This document shows, one piece after another, positions 8,453 to 15,520 of a stretch of DNA of 64,000 nt. The notes under the pieces are model-generated. The model did not search any database, had not been told where the DNA came from, and saw only the letters and a program-made list of their open reading frames with translations. Numbering within the stretch: the stretch's first letter is position 1; every line of letters starts with the position of its first letter. Origin of the DNA: Effusibacillus consociatus (GTDB lineage: Bacteria; Bacillota; Bacilli; Tumebacillales; Effusibacillaceae); assembly GCF_042652925.1 (NCBI RefSeq), contig NZ_JBHSHC010000050.1:1-64000 (forward strand). Reading direction: 5' to 3'. Position numbers and translations under genes: made by a program.

Positions 8453-8602
8453 AGTAAGCGTCCTCCTCTTAATTAGGGCAGTGAATGTGCGCCATTCCGA
8501 GACCCAGCATACAGGAGGCGCTCTTTCTTTTGCAAACCACAATTTAATTCATTACAGGAATAGCTCCTAAACAATCAATCCTCCCAAAACCAGGCATCCG
8601 GA

Positions 8603-9346
8603 ATGGGCATGGGCATGGGTGATTCAAGCACGTCAACAAACCAAGGAATGCAAAGTATGCCTGGAATGTCGAACAACAATATGTCAGGCATGTCCGGCAT
8701 GAACAATACGCAGGGCATGAACAACATGCAAGGGATGAATAATATGCCCGGTATGAATGCCGGAATGTCGATGGCGAATCAAATACCAATGATGAATCAA
8801 GGGATGAGCTCAATAAACCAAGGAATGAGCATGATTAATCAAGGTGTCAATAAAATCCTTGAAAGCCGTGGCGCAATGAACGCGGGTTCTGATTCAACAA
8901 AAGATAAAAATGGGGACGCTACTCAAGGAAAAAAGGATGAACAAAAACAGGATTCCGTGCAACAAGGTATCAGTTTGATTCAGCAGGGAATTGGAATAGT
9001 TCAACAAGGTATGGGCTCCATGAACCAGACTATGGCTAACTTGAACACCATGGGAAACAACTCGCAATCAAGCAACGCGAACGGCAACACCATTGGTAAT
9101 TCAAATGGCAACATGGCTGGCAACATGGCTGGCAACATGGGCGGTAACATGGGCGGTAACATGAATGGCAGCAATATGAATGGCAATATGGGTACAATGC
9201 AGTCGCAAACCACGGTTGATAAAATCTCAATGGTGTTTAATTTGATCCTGATTATTTTCGTAATCACATTGCTGGTCGGGGTAGTGGGTTACGTTTTAAC
9301 TTTATTGAAAAAAGGATCTAAAGAATCGATAACCCAAAACGTCTAA
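8603..9346 (+). CDS. Met/Asn/Gly-rich membrane protein, N-terminus lost next to IS110
   Basis: The 247-aa frame is very rich in Met, Asn, Gly and Gln, with repeats such as NMQGMNNMPGMN, INQGMSMINQGV and GNMAGNMGGN, and one C-terminal membrane helix (LILIIFVITLLVGVVGYVL) with a short basic tail. The paralogues at 11-17 kb also have an N-terminal helix, which is absent here. ATG 8603 has no ribosome-binding site, and the frame stays open upstream (LLNNQSSQNQAS) to a stop in the IS110 junction. The real start is probably lost; the gene may be silent. Confidence 0.65.
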   Translation: MGMGMGDSSTSTNQGMQSMPGMSNNNMSGMSGMNNTQGMNNMQGMNNMPGMNAGMSMANQIPMMNQGMSSINQGMSMINQGVNKILESRGAMNAGSDSTKDKNGDATQGKKDEQKQDSVQQGISLIQQGIGIVQQGMGSMNQTMANLNTMGNNSQSSNANGNTIGNSNGNMAGNMAGNMGGNMGGNMNGSNMNGNMGTMQSQTTVDKISMVFNLILIIFVITLLVGVVGYVLTLLKKGSKESITQNV

Positions 9347-9370
9347 TTGAGTAGAGAGGGGGATTTGAAT

Positions 9371-9718
9371 ATGTTGGAGAGATTAAAAAAATTGGAGACT
9401 GTTAAACAGGGAACTTGGCTTAAATTAATCATCGGTTCCGGGATTACATTAGCAGTTGTATCTTTTATCGAGTTTATAATGTCCAGATTCAACGCTAGCA
9501 CAATGAATTTGATGATGAAGTCGATGAGGGGCATGTTTCTGAGTATGTTTATGAGAGATGTTTTAAATGTAGCAATCCAGAGCGTGGTATTACTGCTGCT
9601 TATTGGAGCGGGTGTCGGAATGTTCCTGTACTTTAAACGGATACTAAAGGACAACACCGTCAGCAATTCGGCGCTTGAAGCTAATCACGAAGAATCCGTC
9701 GAAACAGAACGCAGTTAA
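9371..9718 (+). CDS. Two-span membrane protein, Met-rich middle
   Basis: The 115-aa protein starts at ATG 9371 with AGAGGGGG upstream; an earlier TTG at 9347 is less likely. It has a basic coiled start (LERLKKLETVK), a helix (residues 17-36), a Met-rich amphipathic middle (MNLMMKSMRGMFLSMFM), a second helix (about 65-87) and a charged tail. It follows the truncated Met/Asn/Gly gene by 24 bases. It shares the TM-Met-rich-TM plan of its neighbours but is not a close paralogue. Confidence 0.75.
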   Translation: MLERLKKLETVKQGTWLKLIIGSGITLAVVSFIEFIMSRFNASTMNLMMKSMRGMFLSMFMRDVLNVAIQSVVLLLLIGAGVGMFLYFKRILKDNTVSNSALEANHEESVETERS

Positions 9719-9848
9719 AAAGTACGATTAAATCAGAAATAAAAACCGGCTCACAAACAAGGCGCAGCGTCTGAAGTAAGTCGTGAATCGGTAATGGTGA
9801 GCGATCTGAAGTAGATTGAAGTGGTGAGAAACAGAAAGGGACGATTTT

Positions 9849-10334
9849 ATGACCGAAAAAGTCCTTAAAGTTCGATTTGACTTTATTTCGCATTGGATCT
9901 GGACGATTCTCTATTTGCTGCTGGCACTTTCCGGCTTTGCAATGATGGGAGCCAAATTCGGCTGGATGTTTGGATATAATTTTACGCTTGCCGACTTTGT
10001 GCATCGACTTGTAGGCGTTCTGTTTATCGTCTTGGCAGTGCTGGTTGTAATTTATGAGATCGCAAGAATTGTTAGGGGAAGCGCTAGTAAGGGTAAGTGG
10101 TTTCCTATCGGAAAACAGGGTTTCGCGGGATTCACCCTTCTCACAACTATTTTGCTCATACTCAGCGGTTTTTTACTCTGGTTTCATGCAAATATTCCAT
10201 ATGTGTTTGGAACGTTTGCCTTCGCGGTTCATGAATTTGTGGCTCTTTTATCAATCGCAAGCATCGTTTGGCACATTTATAAGAAACGTTATATTTTACA
10301 AGATATCTCACAAAAAGAAAACAAAGGAGATTAA
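9849..10334 (+). CDS. Four-helix cytochrome b-like membrane protein (FdnI/b561 type)
   Basis: The 161-aa protein has four membrane helices and histidines placed for haem: ISHWIWT in helix 1, DFVHRLVG in helix 2, and AVHEF and IVWHIYKK at the ends of helix 4. That pattern is shared with formate-dehydrogenase gamma subunits and cytochrome b561-like quinol oxidoreductases. Its place inside a run of Met-rich envelope genes suggests it passes quinol electrons to an outside acceptor. No catalytic partner enzyme is encoded nearby. Confidence 0.75.
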   Translation: MTEKVLKVRFDFISHWIWTILYLLLALSGFAMMGAKFGWMFGYNFTLADFVHRLVGVLFIVLAVLVVIYEIARIVRGSASKGKWFPIGKQGFAGFTLLTTILLILSGFLLWFHANIPYVFGTFAFAVHEFVALLSIASIVWHIYKKRYILQDISQKENKGD

Positions 10335-10352
10335 TAGAAAGGGGGGAATGGT

Positions 10353-10664
10353 GTGACAAACAGATGGTCTGTGCTCGCGATTCGCTCCATAGCGGTGCTT
10401 ATATTGTTTGTTGCTTCCGGAGTTCTGATTTCGATGCTCGCCCCCGTTACATCTTCTACTCAACAGGAAAGCTTTATGATGGGAATGATGAGTGCAATGA
10501 ATAATTCCATGATGGCATCCATGATGGGGATTGCACTTAACGATGGATTTTTAAACTTTATGCTAGCTTTTCTTATGTTGTTATTGTTGGCGATTATTCC
10601 TCTTAGTATCAAAATCGGACTTACTTTACGCAGAGAGGGAGGAACAGCCAATGAAAAAGAATAG
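10353..10664 (+). CDS. Two-span membrane protein with Met-rich outside loop
   Basis: A GTG start at 10353 follows GAAAGGGGGGAA. The 103-aa product has helices at about 9-31 and 68-90 and between them a loop dense in Met and Ser/Asn (FMMGMMSAMNNSMMASMMG). It overlaps the next gene by 14 bases, so the two are coupled. The Met spacing (MM, MxxM) resembles Cu(I)-binding Met motifs, but no family was recognised and metal binding is only inferred. Confidence 0.75.
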   Translation: MTNRWSVLAIRSIAVLILFVASGVLISMLAPVTSSTQQESFMMGMMSAMNNSMMASMMGIALNDGFLNFMLAFLMLLLLAIIPLSIKIGLTLRREGGTANEKE

Positions 10665-11007
10665 AAAAAGATTTTATCAATGGCTTTTCTCTTTTACAAC
10701 CTTGTTTCTTTTGTTATCACTGTTAGCTATGTGGACCTCCCCACCGAGACTTGATCAAATTTCGACCGGAGGAGCGATGAACTCGGATCTGACAATGGGA
10801 ACCGCGATGATGAAACACTTGTTCTCTGCGCAGATGAATTTTGTTGATTGGTTCACCCCAATGTCAAACATGATGGCGACGATGAAAGGAGTGATGGCTA
10901 CTGATCTGTTGTACGACGCTTTAAATTTTGTGCTAACGGTGCTATTAATCGTTTTTACCGCGTTATTGATCGGGGGATCGATTATTTTGGGCATGTTATG
11001 GACTTAG
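10651..11007 (+). CDS. Two-span membrane protein with Met-rich loop, partner of the preceding gene
   Basis: The 118-aa protein starts inside the end of the preceding gene, with GAGGGAGGAA as ribosome-binding site. It has helices at about 12-29 and 91-114. The loop between them carries spaced methionines (GAMNSDLTMGTAMMKH, PMSNMMATMKGVMA) and one His. Architecture matches its coupled partner, so the two may form a heteromer. Unknown family. Confidence 0.75.
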   Translation: MKKNRKRFYQWLFSFTTLFLLLSLLAMWTSPPRLDQISTGGAMNSDLTMGTAMMKHLFSAQMNFVDWFTPMSNMMATMKGVMATDLLYDALNFVLTVLLIVFTALLIGGSIILGMLWT

Positions 11008-11018
11008 AAAAAATGTCA

Positions 11019-11052
11019 TCTCCATACGAAATCCATATCTCGATGTTATATT
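11019..11052 (+). promoter_or_regulatory. Conserved CCATA direct-repeat element, copy 1
   Basis: TCTCCATACGAAATCCATAT followed by CTCGATGTTATATT. Two CCATA half-sites are 11 bp apart, and a TATATT that could be a -10 box follows. It lies 93 bases before the start of the Met/Gly-rich gene at 11112, like the other four copies. Confidence 0.6.
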
Positions 11053-11111
11053 GCATCGGTGGACAAACATTCTAACTTTCTTAAAATCTTTACTCAAAAG
11101 GAGGGGGCGTA

Positions 11112-11489
11112 ATGGTTAAAAATCGTTGGTTGAAACTGTCGCTTTTCTCGTTGGCAGGTATCTTAGTATTCGGATTGTTGCAAGCGATCTTTCAGAATCT
11201 CTTTTCATCCGCGATGCCCCAGGGCACCCAGACTGGCATGGGCTCAGGTATGGGAATGATGGGCTCAGGTATGGGAATGATGGGCTCAGGTATGGGCATG
11301 GGTCAGGGAATGATGGCTGGCACGATGGGGTCGGGCGCAGGCATGTCGTCCGGTACTCTTCTGGGTTCCTTCGCTAGCTCAATCTTGACAGTGCTGACAG
11401 TTTTGGCAGTAATTGCTCTGTTTGTGGGATTAATAGGGTTTGCTTATAAATATGTGAAGAAATTTCCTCAAAAAGCCTCAAACCAATGA
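11112..11489 (+). CDS. Met/Gly-rich two-span membrane protein, paralogue 1
   Basis: The 125-aa protein has the family layout: a short basic start (MVKNRWLKLSLFS), helix 1 (about 8-28), an outside Met/Gly segment (residues 35-80) built from SGMGMMG-type repeats, helix 2 (about 88-110) and a basic cytoplasmic tail. The repeats come from a 21-bp DNA unit present nearly three times. GGAGGGGG precedes the ATG. Paralogues are at 12257, 13046, 13719 and 16321. The thioether-dense loop suggests Cu(I)/Ag(I) binding or oxidant scavenging; neither is shown. Confidence 0.82.
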   Translation: MVKNRWLKLSLFSLAGILVFGLLQAIFQNLFSSAMPQGTQTGMGSGMGMMGSGMGMMGSGMGMGQGMMAGTMGSGAGMSSGTLLGSFASSILTVLTVLAVIALFVGLIGFAYKYVKKFPQKASNQ

Positions 11490-11539
11490 GGTTGTTTAAT
11501 CAGTAAACAAAGCAACTATAGGAGAGGGAGAGATTTGTG

Positions 11540-11938
11540 ATGAAGAAAAAAGTGTTGATTCCATTTGCTGCTGCACTGCTGTCTGTTGGACTTTTGGTAG
11601 GTTGTTCAACAAGCAAGCCAACCGCGTCAACGAATACCCAAAATTCGGCTCCCCAGACAAACAGCCAGACGAAAGAGATCGTGGTAACCGCGAATAATAT
11701 GTCTTTTGAACCGAAAACCGTTGCCGTTGAAAAAGGAACCAAGGTGAAGCTCACCTTGAAGAATAAAGAGGATAAGCCGAACAATCTGGTGGTTCAGGGA
11801 ACCAACATTAAAATCGACAATGTAGCGCCTAACCAAGAACAGTCGGTTGAATTTGTCGCCGATCGTCAAGGCGAATTCAACATGGTAGGCACGCTGTCCG
11901 GTATGGATAGTATGTCGGCCAAACTTATCGTGAAGTAA
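11540..11938 (+). CDS. Cupredoxin-fold lipoprotein lacking the usual copper ligands
   Basis: The 132-aa protein has a lipoprotein signal with lipobox LLVGC (Cys about 22), a Ser/Thr/Asn linker, and one cupredoxin domain (residues 48-132; MSFEPKTVAVEKGTKVKLTL, NNLVVQGTNI, GEFNMVGTLSGMDSM). The His that usually precedes NLV is Asn, and the C-terminal Cys-His-Met loop is replaced by a Met-containing loop with no Cys or His. Type-1 copper binding is therefore unlikely, but a Met-based Cu(I) or Ag(I) site is conceivable. It is exported and lipid-anchored outside the membrane, next to the Met/Gly-rich proteins. Confidence 0.85.
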   Translation: MKKKVLIPFAAALLSVGLLVGCSTSKPTASTNTQNSAPQTNSQTKEIVVTANNMSFEPKTVAVEKGTKVKLTLKNKEDKPNNLVVQGTNIKIDNVAPNQEQSVEFVADRQGEFNMVGTLSGMDSMSAKLIVK

Positions 11939-11948
11939 CCATTGCAAA

Positions 11949-11982
11949 GGTAGCATTCGATCATTCGGATGCTGCCTTTTTT
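11949..11982 (+). terminator. Rho-independent terminator
   Basis: GGTAGCATTCG pairs with CGGATGCTGCC around a short loop, followed by TTTTTT. An almost identical terminator follows the Met/Gly gene at 13719, so the unit was probably duplicated with its gene. Confidence 0.85.
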
Positions 11983-12014
11983 ATAAATTATCGCGGATTA
12001 AGACGCGTGTTCTA

Positions 12015-12155
12015 TCACGAAGAATGGGCTAGATGATCAAAGTGAGTTAGCTTCGCGAACTGTTCAAGTGCTACCTCAATCGCTTTGACCACTTCCTGAG
12101 AACAACAGTTTTCAAAGTCTTGATGATGACACGGAAAACGTCGAGAAAAAATCAT
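12015..12155 (-). CDS. Possible small protein (46 aa), uncertain
   Basis: A minus-strand frame in the 270-base gap after the lipoprotein terminator. GGAGAG lies 2-3 bases before the ATG. It contains HHQDFENCCSQEVVKA and a helical segment (AIEVALEQFAKL). No family was recognised. It points away from the Met/Gly cluster and starts right beside conserved element copy 2. It could equally be a remnant of an older gene. Confidence 0.3.
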   Translation of the reverse strand: MIFSRRFPCHHQDFENCCSQEVVKAIEVALEQFAKLTHFDHLAHSS

Positions 12156-12158
12156 TGC

Positions 12159-12210
12159 TCTCCATAACCAATTCATATCACGATGTTAGTTTAATATTAG
12201 AGGTCAAGCA
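12159..12210 (+). promoter_or_regulatory. Conserved CCATA direct-repeat element, copy 2
   Basis: TCTCCATAACCAATTCATAT, then CACGATGTTAG and AGAGGTCAAGC. Half-sites CCATA and TCATA are 11 bp apart. It lies 98 bases before the GTG of the gene at 12257. Confidence 0.6.
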
Positions 12211-12256
12211 TTCCAGCTGATCTTAAACAAATTTCATCAAGAGGGGGTACGATATA

Positions 12257-12907
12257 GTGAAAAGTCGATGGTTAAAATTGGCTGTCTTTTCACTCGTTGG
12301 CATCTTGGTGATTGGATTGTTGCAGATGCTTTTTCTGACGTTCCTTTCACCTGGGGTGTCTCAAGGGATTCAAATGCCCGGTATGAACTCCATAAGTAGT
12401 GTAATGGGCTCAACCATGGGTTCCATGGGAACCGGAACGGGTTCAACGATGAGTTCTACGGGCGGTAGCATGGGCTCTACTATGAGTTCCATTGGCAGCG
12501 GAATGGGCTCAAGCATGGGCTCCATGGCTGGTGGAATGGGTCAAAACATGGGGGCTATGGGTAGCAACGGCATGGGTTCCAACATGCGATCGATGAGTGG
12601 CGGAATGGGCAACGGTATGGGGATGATGGGTCCAAGTATGGGAATGGGAATGATGGGTTCAGGCATGGGCATGGCACAGAAAATGATGGGCGGTATGATG
12701 ATGGGGGGCATGATGAATGGAAACATGTCCGGTAACATGAGTGGAACCATGGGTACTAACATGGGTGGCAACACGTTCAGCGCTCTAACGGGTTCGCTCT
12801 TTAGTTCCATCGGTCCCATCTTGATGATCCTGTTCGTTATTGTTCTTTTTGTGGGGGTAATTGGGTTTATCTATAGTTTGGTTAAGAGGAATGTCGCAAA
12901 GGCTTAA
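12257..12907 (+). CDS. Met/Gly/Ser-rich two-span membrane protein, paralogue 2
   Basis: The largest member of the family (216 aa). A GTG start follows GAGGGGG. Helix 1 (about 5-28) and helix 2 (about 186-208) frame a 150-residue outside segment of Met, Gly, Ser, Thr and Asn (SSMGSMAGGMGQNMG, GMMGPSMGMGMMG, NMSGNMSGTMG). The segment has no Cys and no His, so any metal binding must be through Met. The tail (SLVKRNVAKA) is basic. It stands alone with its own conserved upstream element. Confidence 0.82.
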   Translation: MKSRWLKLAVFSLVGILVIGLLQMLFLTFLSPGVSQGIQMPGMNSISSVMGSTMGSMGTGTGSTMSSTGGSMGSTMSSIGSGMGSSMGSMAGGMGQNMGAMGSNGMGSNMRSMSGGMGNGMGMMGPSMGMGMMGSGMGMAQKMMGGMMMGGMMNGNMSGNMSGTMGTNMGGNTFSALTGSLFSSIGPILMILFVIVLFVGVIGFIYSLVKRNVAKA

Positions 12908-12955
12908 TGTCCTTGACATGCAAAAACGATAGAGATTCGAGATATGTCGCGTCGC

Positions 12956-13005
12956 TCTCCAAAACCAATCCATATCTCGATGTTAACTTAAGATTAAAGA
13001 TCAAG
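12956..13005 (+). promoter_or_regulatory. Conserved CCATA direct-repeat element, copy 3
   Basis: TCTCCAAAACCAATCCATAT, then CTCGATGTTAAC and AAAGATCAAG. The distal CCATA is intact; the proximal half-site reads CCAAA. It lies 90 bases before the ATG at 13046. Confidence 0.6.
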
Positions 13006-13045
13006 CTTCCGTGATCTGAAACTTATAAAGATGAGGTGATGCATA

Positions 13046-13576
13046 ATGGTGAAAGATCGATGGTTGAAGGTGGCTCTGTTCTCTCTGATTGCTGTCTTGG
13101 TGCTTGGATTAACACAAGCTGTAATTACACCCGCAATTTCGCCGGGAACGCAGCGGTTTGGATTCGGGATGGGACAGGGAATGATGGGATCAGGTATGGG
13201 CATCGCCCAGAAAATGAACGGAATGATGGGGATTGGAGGAATGTCGCAAAGTTCTTGGCTGGGTTCCCTCTCCGGACTTATCTTGATGGTGCTTACGATC
13301 TCTCTCTTCGTCGGGTTGATTGGGTTTGTTTACAACTATTTTAAAAATGAAACTAAAGCGGTGAATTCTCTGGTTGCAAGTCAAACCCAATCTGTGGAAA
13401 CCGTTGTTGAAAACGAAACCCAGGCAGACAAAACAGTTGTCGAAAGTGAAGTTAAGGTAGAGAAAGTTGTCGTTCAAACTGAAACCAAGGCGGAGAACGT
13501 TGCGGCAGAAGGTGAATTCAAGGCAGAAAATCCTGTCGTTGAAGGTGATTCTTCAAAAGGGCAGAAACGAAAGTAG
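13046..13576 (+). CDS. Met/Gly-rich two-span membrane protein with Val/Glu/Lys-rich tail, paralogue 3
   Basis: The 176-aa protein starts with the family motif MVKDRWLKVALFSL, has a short Met/Gly loop (FGMGQGMMGSGMG), and helix 2 at about 75-95. Unlike the others it has a long predicted cytoplasmic tail of about 75 residues made of a near 11-residue repeat (VETVVENETQ, KVEKVVVQTET, KAENVAAEGEF). This reads like a repeat-expanded charged tail, perhaps for protein contacts. A similar but shorter tail is on the paralogue at 16321. Confidence 0.8.
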   Translation: MVKDRWLKVALFSLIAVLVLGLTQAVITPAISPGTQRFGFGMGQGMMGSGMGIAQKMNGMMGIGGMSQSSWLGSLSGLILMVLTISLFVGLIGFVYNYFKNETKAVNSLVASQTQSVETVVENETQADKTVVESEVKVEKVVVQTETKAENVAAEGEFKAENPVVEGDSSKGQKRK

Positions 13577-13630
13577 TACAGATGTCCTTCGATCACAGAA
13601 GTTGGCGCGGTAAAATTGAAAAATCATGAA

Positions 13631-13680
13631 TCTCCATAACCAATCCATATCGGGTTGTTAAATTAAGATTGAAGATCAAA
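13631..13680 (+). promoter_or_regulatory. Conserved CCATA direct-repeat element, copy 4
   Basis: TCTCCATAACCAATCCATAT, then CGGGTTGTTAAATTAAGAT and TGAAGATCAAA. Two perfect CCATA half-sites are 11 bp apart, with TAAGAT as a possible -10. It lies 88 bases before the ATG at 13719. Confidence 0.6.
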
Positions 13681-13718
13681 CTTTTTCAGCTGATCAAACT
13701 TAAAAGAGGTGGTACATT

Positions 13719-14204
13719 ATGGTTAAAAATCGTTGGTTGAAGTTGTCGCTTTTCTCACTGGTTGGTATCCTGGTGCTCTGGCTGCTGCAAATCGTTTTCA
13801 CTCCCGCAATGCCTCAAGGGGCGCAGTTCGGTGCAGGGTCCATGGGGCAAGGGATGATGGGATCTGGAATGGGGATCGGTCAAGGAATGATGAAGTCAGG
13901 TATGGGTGTGGGTCAAGGAATGATGGGGTCAGGTATGGGTGTGGGTCAAGGAATGATGGGGTCAGGTATGGGGATGATGGGTTCAGGCATGGGCATGGGT
14001 CAAGGAATGATGGGCGGTATGATGGGCTCGGGTACAGGTATGGCCGGTTCGTCCCTTGGTTCAATCTTTGGTTCAGTCTTTTCCTTATTCACCATCTTGG
14101 CGGTTGTCGCTCTGGTTGTCGGGCTGATTGGGTTTGGTTATAACTATGTAAAGAAAAATTTCCTCAAAAATCCGGAAAACAAAGAAATTGTTCTCAACCA
14201 GTAA
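13719..14204 (+). CDS. Met/Gly-rich two-span membrane protein, paralogue 4
   Basis: The 161-aa protein closely resembles paralogue 1 at both ends (MVKNRWLKLSLFSL; a glycine-rich helix 2 and YNYVKKNFLKN tail). Its outside segment (about 30-110) is expanded by tandem units of GMGVGQGMMGS encoded by 33-bp DNA repeats; the unit number clearly differs between paralogues, which points to slippage or recombination. AGAGGTGG precedes the ATG. A terminator matching the one at 11949 follows. Confidence 0.82.
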   Translation: MVKNRWLKLSLFSLVGILVLWLLQIVFTPAMPQGAQFGAGSMGQGMMGSGMGIGQGMMKSGMGVGQGMMGSGMGVGQGMMGSGMGMMGSGMGMGQGMMGGMMGSGTGMAGSSLGSIFGSVFSLFTILAVVALVVGLIGFGYNYVKKNFLKNPENKEIVLNQ

Positions 14205-14214
14205 TAATGGAACA

Positions 14215-14249
14215 GGTAGCATTCGATTCAATTCGGATGCTACCTTTTT
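14215..14249 (+). terminator. Rho-independent terminator
   Basis: GGTAGCATTCG pairs with CGGATGCTACC, then TTTTT. It is nearly the same as the terminator at 11949-11982 and separates the Met/Gly gene from parM. Confidence 0.85.
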
Positions 14250-14314
14250 CGCACCGAGTTATTGGAGTTTCGGAAGGAATAACATTCTTTAGTGTAGAAT
14301 GAATAATCGTAAAA

Positions 14315-14337
14315 TTTGTATACAGCTAGTATACAAA
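14315..14337. promoter_or_regulatory. Palindromic operator or centromere-like site before parM
   Basis: TTTGTATAC and GTATACAAA form a perfect 9-bp inverted repeat around AGCTA. It lies 33 bases before the parM start. In ParMR systems the partner ParR binds a site upstream of parM for both repression and partition; this palindrome is the best candidate, although known parC sites are usually several direct repeats. Confidence 0.55.
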
Positions 14338-14370
14338 TGTTGGTTTTGCAACTGTGGGGAGGTAACGAGG

Positions 14371-15510
14371 ATGAGCACACGTATGGCAGCAGTGGACATT
14401 GGCAACGATGCATTAAAAGCGTATACTGAAAGTTTGCAGGAAGAAATTTATATCCCCAATGTAATTGCGGAGATTGGCGATTCACGCGAAATCGTTGAAC
14501 TGGAAAAACACCCGTTGGACGGGGTACACGTGAAGATTGTATCCAGTGCGTTAAAGCGCGGGGAAGGGGTATTCGCGGTCGGCAAACTTGCAGCAGGCTA
14601 TTCTCATAACGACGAATTAACCTCAGAATCGGAAAAATCAGAGAGTGACCAGCCCCTCATCATGCTTTTGACGGTGCTTGCGTATGACGCAGCCGTAAAC
14701 ATTCCTGAAAAGAATGGAGTCATTGAGGCTACATATCATCTTTCAACGGGATTGCCTCTAAGTGAAGCCAAAAGAGGAAAACGCAAAGAGTTTAAGGAGA
14801 AAATTAAGAACAACCGACACGAGGTTCACTTCAAAAACACTCCGGAACTCAGTGGAAAAATTGTACGTCTTAAGTTTGAAGAGGTTTTGGTCAATATCGA
14901 AGGTCACGTGGCGTTGATCGATTTGACGACCAATGATGACGGTTCGGTTCGCAATGAAGAACTTACCAAGATGACCGTACTCATCAATGACATCGGAGGT
15001 CTTTCCACAGATGCCGCCATCATTCACTCGGACGGAACGGTGGACAACATTTATTCCGACGGAATTAAAGAAGGGGTTTCCCCGTATCTCGACGAGATTA
15101 TTGATCGGGTCTATCGGGATTTCGGTTACAAATTTCAAAGCAGACAGCAATTGGTGGACGTTATAACCGCAGACAATTCTGAAGCGCAAAATCACATCTG
15201 GGTCAAGGGAAAGCGGACAAGCATTCAACCCATCGTAGATGAAGTTTTGGTCAAGTTAGCCAGAGAAGAATACAAATTGGTTAAGAGTGTGTGGAATAAG
15301 GTTCCAAGCATCCGTGTTGCCTACCAAATTGGCGGAGGGTCTTTGCTCCTGAAACCGTACCTTGAAACGATTAACCAACAGGAGGAAGGATATCCGCTTC
15401 GGTTTGTAAGCTCCAAAGAAAGTATTTGGATGATCGCAAGAGCGTACTTCAAACTGTTGACAATATATCTCAAATACAAGGGATTACAACCACACGAAGT
15501 TACAAACTAG
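14371..15510 (+). CDS. parM: ParM-like actin-family plasmid segregation protein
   Basis: The 379-aa protein has actin-fold signatures: phosphate 1 loop AAVDIGNDALKAY, phosphate 2 region LINDIGGLSTDAAII, and adenosine-binding YQIGGGSLLLKPYL. Such proteins polymerise with ATP and push plasmid copies apart. ATG 14371 is chosen because GGGGAGGT precedes it by 7 bases; the open frame reaches back to 14299 without such a site. The parR-like gene follows after 10 bases. A ParMR pair strongly indicates a low-copy plasmid or an element with a plasmid phase. Confidence 0.9.
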   Translation: MSTRMAAVDIGNDALKAYTESLQEEIYIPNVIAEIGDSREIVELEKHPLDGVHVKIVSSALKRGEGVFAVGKLAAGYSHNDELTSESEKSESDQPLIMLLTVLAYDAAVNIPEKNGVIEATYHLSTGLPLSEAKRGKRKEFKEKIKNNRHEVHFKNTPELSGKIVRLKFEEVLVNIEGHVALIDLTTNDDGSVRNEELTKMTVLINDIGGLSTDAAIIHSDGTVDNIYSDGIKEGVSPYLDEIIDRVYRDFGYKFQSRQQLVDVITADNSEAQNHIWVKGKRTSIQPIVDEVLVKLAREEYKLVKSVWNKVPSIRVAYQIGGGSLLLKPYLETINQQEEGYPLRFVSSKESIWMIARAYFKLLTIYLKYKGLQPHEVTN

Positions 15511-15520
15511 GTGATCTGTG

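Larger units (their letters stand above)
6887..8561 (-). mobile_element. IS110-family insertion sequence
   Basis: One minus-strand IS110-type transposase sits in about 1.67 kb of DNA bounded by GGAATAG at both sides (6882-6888 and 8557-8563), which suggests a two-base AG/CT core shared by both junctions; there is no longer target duplication, as usual in this family. About 265 bases of non-coding DNA follow the transposase gene and probably carry the guide RNA. The element separates the Met/Gly-rich gene at 8603 from whatever lay upstream. Ends are inferred from the shared heptamer. Confidence 0.7.

Noticed and set aside
12541..12819. Minus-strand Pro/Ile/Met-rich frames opposite the Met/Gly-rich genes (also 13798, 9001, 16332)
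   Set aside because: They are the complement of ATGGGC-type repeats, have no ribosome-binding sites and the plus-strand genes are well supported.
11234..14030. Short regular DNA repeats of 21 and 33 bp that might be a CRISPR or minisatellite
   Set aside because: They are in frame with Met/Gly-rich coding sequence, have no unique spacers and occur inside intact genes.
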